From Chara braunii (taxonomy: Eukaryota; Streptophyta; Charophyceae; Charales; Characeae), in the NCBI GenBank assembly GCA_003427395.1, contig BFEA01000820.1, positions 387,325-410,737 of the forward strand: a DNA stretch of 23,413 bases. Direction: 5' to 3'. This document shows, one piece after another, positions 1-7,917 of this stretch (its first letter is position 1; every line of letters begins with the position of its first letter). The notes under the pieces were generated by a model that was given only the letters and a program-made list of their open reading frames with translations, was not told the origin of the DNA and searched no databases. The position numbers and the translations under genes were made by a program.

Positions 1-313
1 ATCTTGTCTATACCAGGAAAAAAAACCATTGCGGACCTCGTTTATTCGCGTCTAATGTGCGTTTAAACGGGATTCGACGAGAATTCAACGCGCGTTGAAT
101 AATTGAATGCGGAACCCGCGTTGAATCGAAAATCGGACACATAGTCCCTCTGCATGGGGAAGACGGCCCCAACCGTCCTGGCCCAGCTCCACCTGAGCTA
201 TAAACTCGATATCGTCCCAGTGAGGGTAACCGACGTTCGGGACGGGCCGAACGCCCGAACGTACGGGACCCCTCGGGGATGCGTTATGTCGTTCGGGCCG
301 AACGGGGACCCAG
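1..313. other. GC-rich palindromic segment, no gene recognised
   Basis: No convincing coding frame is seen. The segment contains an 18-bp perfect palindrome at 83-100 (ATTCAACGC followed by GCGTTGAAT) and repeated GTTCGG/CCGAAC arms between about 234 and 306. It runs directly into a 25-A tract. The combination resembles the 3' end of a retroposed sequence, but the 5' end lies outside the window and no flanking target duplication could be identified. Calling it a retroposon is inference only. Confidence 0.35.
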
Positions 314-338
314 AAAAAAAAAAAAAAAAAAAAAAAAA
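314..338 (+). repeat. poly(A) tract, 25 A
   Basis: This is an uninterrupted run of 25 A directly after GGGACCCAG. It could be the tail of a retroposed transcript on the plus strand or a simple mononucleotide repeat. The AT-rich DNA that follows (about 340-470) shows no obvious copy of sequence before the element. Its length is likely to vary between reads and individuals. Confidence 0.8.
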
Positions 339-1087
339 CTGAAAAAACGAAAGGTTATGAAGAAAAATAAATTAAACAAGCTTTGCCAGAGCATTACATC
401 CAAATTCCTTACCAAATTTGAAATAAAAATAAAATACGAAAAACAAATACTAATGCAAGGAAGATGAGCAATAGTGAACTTCAGCAATCAAACAACATCA
501 TACAAACGAGTCCAGATAGTCGTGACCTCGAACCAACACACAGATGTCACTTGCACCCAAGGACCACCCTGTGCCACACCCAACATACAACAACGCAGCT
601 CGGTTATGGCTGCCTGCTCCTTCCTGCTCGCCCGTGATCGCGTGAGTGCCAGCGAGCTTCAGCGGAACAGCGCCTGTGCAGCATGCAGCGAGCACCCGAA
701 TGCCGAATGCGGAGGCAGGCCCTTTGCTATGTCGAAGTGGCCTGCCTGCGTCCAGTCCCAGGAAGCTTCCAGTAGGCCCAGGTAGCCTGAGGCCCAACAC
801 GATGGACAATAGGCCTTGGGCCTGAGGTGGTTGCATGCACCCAACTGCCTTTGGCATGTGTTTGGCCGAGTACCCGTATCCAGCCGAGGGCCTGCTTTCC
901 ATACATTCACACAAGCGGCCCAGGGCCTGGGTTCTCTCAACCAACTGACGCTGCACAACTGCCTGAATTTCCTTAGTTGTGCAGTGGCTAAAATGGGGCC
1001 CTGAGGGCCTCGTCGAGCCTGCCTTCACTTAGGGCGGCCGACTGGCTCCAAAATGGGGGCTGAATGGGGCTCATAGAGGCAGTGGCC
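339..1087 (-). other. Possible 3' LTR or flank of the minus-strand gypsy element
   Basis: This stretch lies beyond the chromodomain end of the minus-strand polyprotein, where a 3' LTR is expected. On the minus strand it would begin with TGTGAGG at 1092. No partner LTR is in the window, because the element is truncated on its other side, so the LTR end cannot be fixed. From about 700 to 1015 the sequence is rich in GGCC, AGGCC and GGGCCT motifs. From 340 to 480 it is AT-rich. An open frame on the minus strand (498-1028) has a composition-driven sequence with no recognisable domain and is not called a gene. Confidence 0.35.
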
Positions 1088-1590
1088 TCACATTCCCTCC
1101 TCCTCAGCTTCAACAGTCCTCTGACAAGCCCAGTCTTCAACCATAGGGTGCTTCCCCTTCTGCAGAGATCTCTCGTAGTGGGCTACAACTTGCGGAGCGG
1201 TCTGCATGAGTTCCTCCCTGGTGAACCGGCGGTCCTCCTTCGGATCAGTGTGATGCCAGAACCGAACGCTGTACTGCAACTTCGGTTTTGGAGGACGTCC
1301 CCTCCCTGCTGGTCTCGGCACTGGCATCTCCCTATGATCCACGATATCATCGATATCCACATCTTCGTCCATGGTTGGGGGCAGCATTGAGCGACGAGAG
1401 GGAAACTGATCTGTTTCTTTGAAAGGTGCAAGTTTGGAGGCGTGAAAGACAGGGTAAGTACGAAGATGACCAGGGATCCGGACTACGTAAGAAGGTCCAT
1501 CCGGATCAGTCCCAACAATATCTAAGACTTCCCATGGTCCGAAGTACTGTGGCATGAGCTTGCGGGAGATCCTGTGCTCGTCCCAGTTCC
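1088..1590 (-). pseudogene. Integrase C-terminal GPY/F region and chromodomain-like tail
   Basis: The frame opens with RISRKLMPQYFGPWEVLDIV, the GPY/F-like module that follows the integrase core in chromoviruses, then HLRTYPVFHASKLAPF. After an acidic linker (TMDEDVDID) comes DIVDHREMPV, a basic proline-rich loop (GRGRPPKPK) and YSVRFWHHTDPKEDRRFTREEL. This is a divergent chromodomain-like fold of the kind that guides integration to modified histones. The position of the usual aromatic-cage tryptophan near EDRRF is arginine here. The frame ends at TGA (1090-1088), which overlaps the presumed LTR edge. Confidence 0.85.
1091..1105 (-). other. Candidate polypurine tract and LTR edge
   Basis: On the minus strand a 13-nt purine run (GAGGAGGAGGGAA, 1105-1093) is followed directly by TG at 1092-1091, the expected first two bases of an LTR. 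The position just after the chromodomain is right for a plus-strand-synthesis primer of a Ty3/gypsy element. No second LTR is present to confirm the boundary. Confidence 0.5.
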
Positions 1591-2294
1591 GAGGACTTAA
1601 CCCAGACTCTGTCCCCAACCTGAAATGAAGACTCGCGGCGGTGTTTGTTCGCCGCCTGTGCCTTTTGCATCTGCTCTACAACTTGCTGCATTTTCTGTTC
1701 GTACCGGTAGGCAAATTTTAAAGTAGCTGGTGCAGCAGTTGACTGATTCTCAGGAAGGAGAAAATCCAAGGGCAGTCTAGACTTGAAAGTCAATAGCAAA
1801 CTGTTTGGGCTCACCCCGGTGGCGCTGTGTACAACGTTATTGTACAAACTGACGATGAGAGCAAGCTTCTCATCCCAGTCCACCTGGTTAGGCTTGATGT
1901 AATGCCTCAACAGGTATTGTACAGCGCGATTCAGTTGTTCGGCCTGACCGTTGGCCTCTGGGTGATTCCCATAAGTCATCTGCAACTGAGTTCCCTGCTC
2001 TGCCGCAGCGGCCTTCCACAATTCGTTGGTAAATCGGACATCCCTGTCACTGATAATGGACTTCGCTAAACCAAAATCCCTGACCCAGTTCTCTTTGAAC
2101 ATTCTGATCACATACTCCGTCCTTGTTGTTTTCGGCATTGGTACTAATCTAGCATACTTACTAAATCTATCCATGATAACGAAGATGTGTCTCATCGCAC
2201 TCTCGCTGGTGATTGACGTATCCATGAAGTCCATGGACAAGCTCTCACCAGGCCTTTTCGGAATCGGAAGGGGCTTCAGAAGCCCAAGAGGAGC
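1506..2294 (-). pseudogene. Integrase catalytic core (DD35E) and start of C-terminal domain
   Basis: The core reads SMDFMDTSI (first Asp), SIISDRDVRF (second Asp) and NHPEANGQAEQLNR (Glu). Counted from the methionine at 2240, these are residues 4, 65 and 101, so the last pair has the canonical 35-residue spacing. After the core come YNNVVHSATGVSP and FQVGDRVWVKSSELG. An indel near 1580 then moves the C-terminal domain to another frame. The three catalytic acids are intact, so in this stretch the damage is the shift and not active-site loss. Integrase inserts the cDNA into host chromatin. Confidence 0.92.
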
Positions 2295-2640
2295 CTACGT
2301 ATGTGGCTTGTCCCTCTGACAGACTTGACAAGTCTCCACGTACAGTTGGGCATCTCGCATCATCGTGGGCCACCAAAACCTCTGCAGCAGATTAGGTGCG
2401 GTCTTCTTGTACCCAAAATAGTCGGTGGCATCATGACACTCACCTAAAAATAAACTACGCAAAGACTCCCTATTAGGAACACACAATCGTTTATTCCCTG
2501 CCTTCTCAAGGAACAACAAGCCATTGACCAACTCAAACTCGATAGAAGTTTTCTTGTCCTTCGCGTGAAGTCTGCGTATGATCTCAGACATGAACTGGTC
2601 CTCACGATAGGCTTCCACCAAAGACTGAGTAACATTGTCC
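2295..2640 (-). pseudogene. Integrase N-terminal zinc-binding region
   Basis: The frame contains the pre-integrase linker (VEAYREDQFMSEIIRRL) and the HHCC-type region with HDATDYFGYKKT, FWWPTMMRDAQLYVETC and CQVCQRDK. In the family this region has two histidines and two cysteines. Here the first histidine and both cysteines are present, but the position of the second histidine is tyrosine (DYFG), which should damage zinc binding. The frame stops at TAG (2297-2295), a site where glutamine would fit. A CAG to TAG change would be consistent with cytosine deamination. The same frame then continues into the catalytic core. Confidence 0.88.
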
Positions 2641-3588
2641 TGTCAGATCGAACTTAGTAATCAGCGCACCTGAGAAATCAGGTCTACGCGACAAGGCATC
2701 AACAACCTTATTGTACTCCCCTTTCAGATATTGCGAGTCAAAGTCATACTGCTCAATGACTTCAATCCAACGCTTGAGAGCGTCAGAGAGCACCGGCTGA
2801 GTTCTCATCCATCTCAGGGCCGGATGATCAGTCCTGAGGATGAAGAACCTCCCAAGGAGATAGTGTCTCCAATGGGTCAAAGCCTTGTAAACCGCATAGA
2901 GTTCTTTCTCATAGGTGGACTTGGCCAACTTCTGAGACGACATTTTCTTGGACATTTTGTACTCCACAGGCCTCAACTTTGGCCCCTCCTGCTGCGCGAG
3001 CACGGCGCCAATGCCATATTGGTTGGCATCCGTGGTGAGTATAAACGGCTTATCAGGATCAGGAAGTTTCAAGACCTCGTAGTGCGTCAACGCATGCTTC
3101 AGATGTCTGAAAGCAGCCTCACACTCATCTGTCCACTCCCATGGGGTGTCAAGGCGGGTTAGATCAGTCAAAGGAGCGACCACTATGCTATATTTCTTAA
3201 CGAAAGTCCTAGAGTAGCATGTCATCCCTAAGAAAGATCTCATCTCAGTCACGGACTGAGGACATGGCCAATCACGAATGCTGGCCACCTTCGCGTCATC
3301 GGACTTCAACCCTTCTGCAGAGATCTCATGATCCAAGTACAAGACACGGGTGCGGCCAAACTCGCACTTCTCACCGTTGATCTTGAACTTGTGCTGTCGC
3401 AGGAGATTGAGGACTTCGTCCAAGTGCGCAACGTGCTCCTCGACAGTCTTAAAAAAAATAAGTATGTCATCGAGGTACACGATGACAAACTTATCCAAGT
3501 AGTCATGGAATATCCGATTCATAGCGTGTTGAAACGTGCCAGGAGCATTGCAAACGTCGAAAGGCATCACCACAACCTCGTATAGACC
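2602..3588 (-). pseudogene. Reverse transcriptase palm/thumb and RNase H
   Basis: From 3573 the frame reads VMPFDVCNAPGTFQ, then the catalytic YLDD box (YLDDILIF, codons near 3477-3454). The thumb and connection follow (FLGMTCYSRTFVKKYS, then PLTDLTR). RNase H shows its three acidic positions in TTDANQYGIGAVLAQ, YEKELYAV and RTDHPALRWM. The spacing is normal for a Ty3/gypsy Pol. The frame ends at 2602 only because of an indel near 2640: the following integrase sequence is in another frame. The enzyme would copy element RNA into DNA and degrade the template in cytoplasmic virus-like particles. This copy cannot produce it intact. Confidence 0.92.
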
Positions 3589-3855
3589 TTACCTGGTCTG
3601 AAAGGTGGTTTTGTGTTGATCCTCGGGCCGGATTGCAATCTGATGGTACCCGGACTTCAGATCTATCTTACTGAAGTACCGACACCCTTGCACTCTATCT
3701 AGCAAATCGTCGATGCGCGGTAGGGGCTCTCTGTTCTTTACAGTGATGAGATTGAGGCTCCTATAGTTAATGCACATCTTAAGTGTTCCCTCCTTCTTTT
3801 TAGGTACGAATAGAATTGGAGACCCATAAGGAGAGACACTCGGCCGGTGTCGGGT
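3589..3855 (-). pseudogene. Reverse transcriptase, N-terminal part (truncated)
   Basis: The frame carries [20 protein letters not shown], then a CINYRSLN block, the [14 protein letters not shown] block and [13 protein letters not shown]. These are the fingers and first palm motifs of Ty3/gypsy reverse transcriptases, including the first catalytic aspartate in [10 protein letters not shown]. The frame stays open to 3915, but residues before about 3850 do not resemble the family, so the truncation junction is placed there. It ends at a TAA (3591-3589) at a site where related enzymes have a tyrosine codon. The reading frame then continues unchanged into the next segment, so this break is a point nonsense mutation and not a frameshift. 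Confidence 0.9.
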
Positions 3856-4408
3856 CTGGTGGGTCCCGAATAACTTCCCATCACTCGAGAGACTCAATAT
3901 AGACAAATTGTGCACAACAGAGAAATCTGGAGTGAGGAGGCAGTAGAGAGAAAAGATAAAGGATTAAACCACAAGAGGGAGTAATGCCCTGGGGCGAAAA
4001 TCGCAGAGGGAGAAAACCGGCAATGGCGAGCGAGTGAGCGCAAGAACAGGGGCACGTAGAACATAGTATGAGGGCGAGAGGGGCATTGGAATGCAACAAG
4101 ACTAAGGCCAAAGGGTCTCGAGCCAGCAAACGCGGCACTGCAGCGATAAAGGAATGAGGGGGTCGAGAGATGGACGGCCGGGAGGCCATGGGAAGCTAGA
4201 GAACGAGGGCCCAACATAGGGGCTGCCTACGGGAGCCTCGCGTTGGAGGCCCCGCAACCAAACGAATGGGCACGCACAAGGCGCAAGAAAGACAAGGGAG
4301 AAGGGTTACCGTGGAGCGGCAAAACGCCCAAGGGAGGTGGGACACCTCAGGGAAAGGCACCCGGGGCCATGTGGGACTAAGGAAAAATAATCGCATCCAA
4401 GGCGAAAG
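3856..4408. other. No gene recognised; flank of truncated element
   Basis: Beyond the point where the reverse transcriptase similarity stops, no conserved motif is visible on either strand. Minus-strand frames through here (3881-4217) are rich in Ser, Pro, Leu and Cys, as expected from translating purine-rich DNA backwards. I see no LTR or promoter signature. It may be the start of the plus-strand element or repeat block that continues to about 7.7 kb. Confidence 0.5.
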
Positions 4409-4559
4409 GTGTCGGGGACCACTCGCGGGACTGAGTGTCAGGGCCGCCGGTGGGACTAAGTGTCGGGGCCGCCGGTGGGACTAAGTGTCGGGGACCGCCG
4501 GTGGGACTAAGTGTCGGGGACCGCCGGTGGAACTGTGTCGGGGACCGCCGTCGGGACGG
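4409..4559 (+). repeat. GC-rich minisatellite, six units of 24-26 bp
   Basis: The unit GTGTCGGGGACCGCCGGTGG plus GACTAA starts at 4409, 4435, 4460, 4485, 4511 and 4535. Units 1 and 6 are the most diverged and the inner copies differ by one or two bases, the usual pattern of a tandem array with edge decay. Spacing varies between 24 and 26 bp, so no reading frame is preserved. Confidence 0.95.
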
Positions 4560-4639
4560 ATGACGAGGACATGTGAAAGTCCAAAGAAGAAGCGGCGGTA
4601 CCTCACGAGGGAAAATAGAGAATACAAGGTGCACCGTCA

Positions 4640-5115
4640 AGATTGACATCTTAACGGCCAAGAATATTAGCACCACTAGTGCAAGCACTAGTGGTAGCAA
4701 ACGGGAAGGCCAAAAGGAAAAGAAAAAGTAAAGAAAACTGAAGTGGGAGGCATGGGAGCAATCCGAAAAATCTCGGATTAGCCTCCCTCAAGAAAATGGA
4801 GTGAAATGAGACCCTGTGTGGAAAATAGGCCTCCGGGTGAAAATCGGAGTAGGAGGGGCCATTATGGGAGAAAGATAGGAGTGAGAGGAAGCTCCCATGG
4901 GCATGGGAAGACCATTATTGCAGTCCGTGCACCTTGGGCATAGGAAGGGAAAAAACTAAGAGGAAGGGGCTAGAAAAGGGCCTTAACGGCCACTTGACAC
5001 TTGGCATGCTAGAAAAAAGAGAGAAAAGAAAAAAAAATGTGAGAGAATAAAACAAAAAGAGTGAGAGGGAGTGAGTGAGTTGGCTGTCAGTAGGGACTGC
5101 GACAACTAGGGAGTG
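4640..5115 (+). repeat. Diverged direct repeat, copy 1
   Basis: This segment shares ordered landmarks with 6043-6570. These are GCACCGTC, then ATATTAGCACCACTAGTGCA with its inverted partner, a GACACTTG block followed by an AGAAAAAGAGAGAAAAG-type purine run and GAGAGAAT, and finally CAGTAGGGACTGC. The offset grows from about 1.41 to 1.45 kb. Between landmarks the two copies have diverged strongly, so the duplication is old. Neither copy codes for anything recognisable. They could be two LTR remnants or a tandem segmental duplication. Confidence 0.65.
4745..4787 (+). repeat. Two-tier perfect hairpin
   Basis: The outer arms are GGGAGGC (4745-4751) and GCCTCCC (4781-4787). The inner arms are AATCCGA (4760-4766) and TCGGATT (4773-4779), with a 6-nt loop. 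Both tiers are perfect. Function is unknown. It is one of many inverted repeats in this block. Confidence 0.85.
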
Positions 5116-5142
5116 ACAGGGTCCTACTGTCCAAGAAAGGAG

Positions 5143-5186
5143 GAAAAAGAAAAGAAAAGAAAAGAAAAGAAAAGAAAAGAGAAAAA
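5143..5186 (+). repeat. (AAAAG)n microsatellite
   Basis: Simple AAAAG repeat of about eight units with one imperfect end. Nothing suggests that it is coding. Confidence 0.95.
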
Positions 5187-5266
5187 TGCCTTAACGGTAA
5201 AAAACGGTCACTTGGGGAGATTCATCCGTGACCAGATTCATTCTGGAATATGGCAGTTACAAAGGA

Positions 5267-5313
5267 CTTTGATTTTCTTTGATTTTTGCAGAGAAAATCA
5301 AAGAAAATCAAAG
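5267..5313 (+). repeat. Perfect 20-bp inverted repeat with 7-nt loop
   Basis: Positions 5267-5286 and 5294-5313 are exact reverse complements separated by TGCAGAG. The arms are built from the simple unit GATTTTCTTT, and the right arm continues into a further direct copy of AAAATCAAAG. A transcript in either direction would form a strong stem. It is not a typical miRNA precursor, because the arm is a short internal repeat. Confidence 0.9.
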
Positions 5314-5364
5314 AAAATCAAGGCCCCATGCAACTGGGATAAAACGGATTACATGCATGAGGAG

Positions 5365-5690
5365 AAACACATGTCTTAGGTGCATCCGGAGCCAAAATCA
5401 AGTCCGGATGCACTTCGGAATTGGCCGTTTCTTTTTCTTTTGAGTAAGGGCTAGTTGTGGGGCATTGGGGCTAGGAAATTGACCCCTATTGCAGTCCGAG
5501 TTGCAACGGACTGCATGGGGGAGGGAAAACACATGTTCTAGGTGCATCCGGAGCCAATATTGAGCCTGGATGCACTTAGAAATTTAACGCTTCATTCTCT
5601 TTTAGCATAGGGCAAGTTGTGGGGTTGTGGGACTAGAAAGATGGCCATGACTGCAGTCCGAGAAATAACGGACTGCATGGGGGTGCCTAG
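5365..5690 (+). repeat. Tandem duplication, about 162 bp, each unit with two hairpins
   Basis: Two units begin with AAACACATGT at 5365 and 5527. In each, a GTGCATCCGGA-type arm pairs with its complement about 12 nt downstream (5380-5413, perfect 11 bp; 5542-5575, one wobble pair). A second hairpin with arms GCAGTCCG/CGGACTGC follows (5490-5515 and 5652-5677, 9 bp including the flanking T-A pair). The 8-nt loops of the second hairpin differ (AGTTGCAA against AGAAATAA) while the arms are identical. No coding frame is shared by the units. Confidence 0.92.
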
Positions 5691-7300
5691 GCTAAGGGAA
5701 AATGAGCCACGACAAGCCCGAAAGGCTAAAAAAGAGCAATTTTGGCATGAGGCAAGTGGAGACGGTAAACGGCAACCGTGAGATGAGATCTCATGGCCTA
5801 GAAAAATCAGCACAGATGTAGAGATGATGGGACGACCAAGGGCAAGGGGGCCCAAAAATAAAAATGGGACATCGTCCAGAATGTTGTCGGGGAGCAAGCG
5901 GGTTTAAATAATAAAAATCGGAAAAACGGGACACGCGCCGGCGGGATAAGAAAATGGAACTAGTATGGAGGAGAGTGGCGGGGACTTGGGATGTCCCAAG
6001 GTAACCATGAGCAAGCACAAGGAATATTTGTGCAAGCAAACGGCACCGTCGAGATTAAGGATCTAGACGGTGTAAAATATTAGCACCACTAGTGCAAGCA
6101 CTAGTGGGGGCAAGTGGGAGAGTCATGGGGAGAAAAGAAAGCAAAATAATGGTGTTGGGAGGGTTGCCCGGCAGTCCGAGATATCTCGCACTAGTTAGGC
6201 ATGAGAAAATAGAGCCTAAAGAGGCTCAACATGAGAAAAAGGTTGTCCTTAGAAAATCGGAGCAAATGGGGCTCAAAGTTGGACAAAGGAAGGGAAAACG
6301 GAGCCCTTTAGGAGCATGGGGGTGGCATTGTTGGAATCCGAGATATAATGGTCAAGTAACAACCATGAACCTGGCCTTGAATAAGGCCCTAAGGCCTAGA
6401 AAGAGGGTGCACAACAGTTTGACACTTGTAACAACTGAAATAAAAGAAAAAGAAAAAAAAATGAGAGAAAAATGAGGGAAAATGAGACAAAAAGGGAGAA
6501 AAGAGTGGAGGAGAGTGTGTCGGCCGATTGGGACTTGCACAGTAGGGACTGCCAGGTCCCAACTGTGACCTCATCCCTCCTAGAATGAGGGAGGGCAATC
6601 CGAATTGCAAAGATATGACCCTTGGGGCCATATCGCAATAAAATCTGAATTAAAAGGAAGAAAATGAGATAAAATGTAAAAGGAAAAAGGCCGGTTTACT
6701 TTTGGACCATGGATCTGAGATCATATCTCATGGTGGAGATGAACTAGCCTTTTTTTGTGGGCCAGCTCAAAACGGCTAGCCCCGGAATGAGGTGGCAGCC
6801 CAAAATGGAAAGAAACAAAAGAAGGAAAAGAACGACACTGTGCATTTGGCCCAAAAAGAGAGCCAAATGCACCAAAAATTGAAAAAGTGGACTTAGGGGC
6901 TCAAAATTGAAGCAAGGGTTACTAGGGGGTGACACGGATTATTGCTGGCCTTGGATCTCAGCCAGATCCAAGGCTGAAAATGTGCCGCTACACGGAAAAA
7001 TATCTCGACCTACCAACAATGGGGTACAAACTGAAAAAATCGAGAAAAAGGTCCACAAGTTTTTTTTTTCTTCAAGTAAAGTTACCCCTTGGGCATTAGG
7101 ACCCAAGGGGGCAGCATTTGTGAGGTGAAAAGGAGGCCGGAGTAGGCCAAGAGGCAATTCGAGTTGGTACCAACCACTCGGACTGCATGTACTTGGCCAA
7201 AAAGAGGCCCGGGTACCTCCAGAGAGGGCTATTTTGCCTTGGGGGTACCTCGGTTCACCTCAAGGCACATGGGGAGGCTCATGGGCTGGCCGGACTGCTG
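5691..7300. other. Non-coding, hairpin-dense purine-rich block
   Basis: No domain is recognisable in any frame. Perfect inverted repeats occur at 5783-5794 (ATGAGATCTCAT), 6177-6188 (CGAGATATCTCG), 6212-6227 (GAGCCT/AGGCTC), 6373-6388 (GGCCTT/AAGGCC) and 6716-6730 (TGAGAT/ATCTCA). Longer ones are at 6840-6872 (11-bp arms, GTGCATTTGGC), 6948-6974 (11-bp arms, GCCTTGGATCT) and 7085-7110 (9-bp arms, CCCCTTGGG). Open frames here are short and of skewed composition. The block could be part of a large LTR or a non-autonomous element. Confidence 0.6.
6043..6570 (+). repeat. Diverged direct repeat, copy 2
   Basis: This is the partner of 4640-5115. It keeps the perfect CCACTAGTGC/GCACTAGTGG hairpin (6086-6107), and just upstream it has a second hairpin with arms CACCGTC (6044-6050) and GACGGTG (6066-6072). 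The second hairpin is only partly preserved in copy 1. It ends with the CAGTAGGGACTGC landmark near 6540. No gene is visible. Confidence 0.65.
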
Positions 7301-7766
7301 GTTTCAGCCTACATAAGTTGGGAGTTCAGTCCGCCACTTTCACAATTGCATGAGGAGTGCCCACGCTGCCCAGGTGAGCTCATAGGAGCACTCTTTCACT
7401 TGGAGAGAGGAGAGGGGAACCCATGCCAGTTTAGGAGTTTGGTGGAGGCCATGAGGTAGGGAGAGGAGCTCTAGAGACTAGTAGTAGTGAGGCTGGATCT
7501 AGGGAGGTGATCCGCCATAGCCCCCTGGGTGTGAGGGAGAGAGAGAGGCTAGGAGTCCCATTAGCCCTCCTAGAGGGGAGGACTCCATAGCCAGGGTGAA
7601 TGAGAGTTTGAGGCAACTTCGGAAGAGGTGAGAAAGGAAGGGGAAGGGCTTGAAGAAGGAGGGAGCCATAGCTAAGGAGAAGTTGTGCAAGGAGGAGGAA
7701 AGCCTAATCAAGATTGAGACTCCATCTCCAAGACATTAACAAGGTGAGTGGAGGGAAGAGGATGCA
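7301..7766 (+). other. Leader-like purine-rich segment, no gene recognised
   Basis: The segment has a TACATAAG box near 7311 followed by GAGAGGAGAGG-type runs, which resembles transcript leaders of plant LTR elements. It ends with AACAAGGTGAGTGG (about 7738-7751), a good match to a plant 5' splice site, just before a long CTT tract. A short frame from 7187 to 7459 (90 codons) has no recognisable motif. Both the promoter and the splice reading are inference. Confidence 0.25.
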
Positions 7767-7911
7767 TCTTCTTCTTAATCTTCGTCTTCCTCTTCTTCTT
7801 CTTCTTCTTCTTCTTCTTCTCCTTCTCCCTCTTCTTCTTCTTCTTCCTCTTCTTCTCCTTATTCTTCACCTTCTTCTTTTTCTCCTTCTTCTTCTTCATC
7901 TTCTTCTTCCT
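7767..7911 (+). repeat. CTT-rich microsatellite
   Basis: About 145 bp of imperfect CTT/CTC/TTC repeat. It generates poly-Leu, poly-Phe and poly-Lys frames on the two strands, and these should not be read as genes. It sits directly upstream of the 91-bp array and marks a switch from purine-rich to pyrimidine-rich plus strand. Confidence 0.97.
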
Positions 7912-7917
7912 ATTGGG

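Larger units (their letters stand above)
1088..3855 (-). mobile_element. 5'-truncated Ty3/gypsy chromovirus, degenerate
   Basis: Reading on the minus strand, domains occur in the order reverse transcriptase, RNase H, integrase zinc region, integrase core, GPY/F-like region, chromodomain-like tail. This is the pol order of Ty3/gypsy elements, and the C-terminal chromodomain places it with chromoviruses. Gag, protease and the first part of the reverse transcriptase are missing. Similarity begins at about 3850 with RPSVSPYG. The frame is broken by in-frame stops at 3589-3591 and 2295-2297 and by frameshifts near 2640 and near 1580. It is therefore a dead, 5'-truncated copy. The conserved style matches elements I associate with Chara, from memory only. 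Confidence 0.92.

Noticed and set aside
154-342. A 62-codon frame ending in polylysine
   Set aside because: The lysines come from the 25-A tract, and the rest has no recognisable motif.
498-1028. A 176-codon open frame on the minus strand beyond the chromodomain
   Set aside because: No domain or motif is visible, composition follows the GGCC-rich DNA, and its position fits an LTR or flank. Not reported as a gene.
4672-4695. CACTAGTG palindromes as CACTA transposon ends
   Set aside because: The two arms are 2 nt apart, not kilobases, and no transposase or target duplication is present. They are better described as hairpins.
3881-4700. Ser/Pro/Leu-rich minus-strand frames
   Set aside because: They arise from purine-rich plus-strand DNA and the minisatellite. 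They show no conserved motif and several overlap one another.
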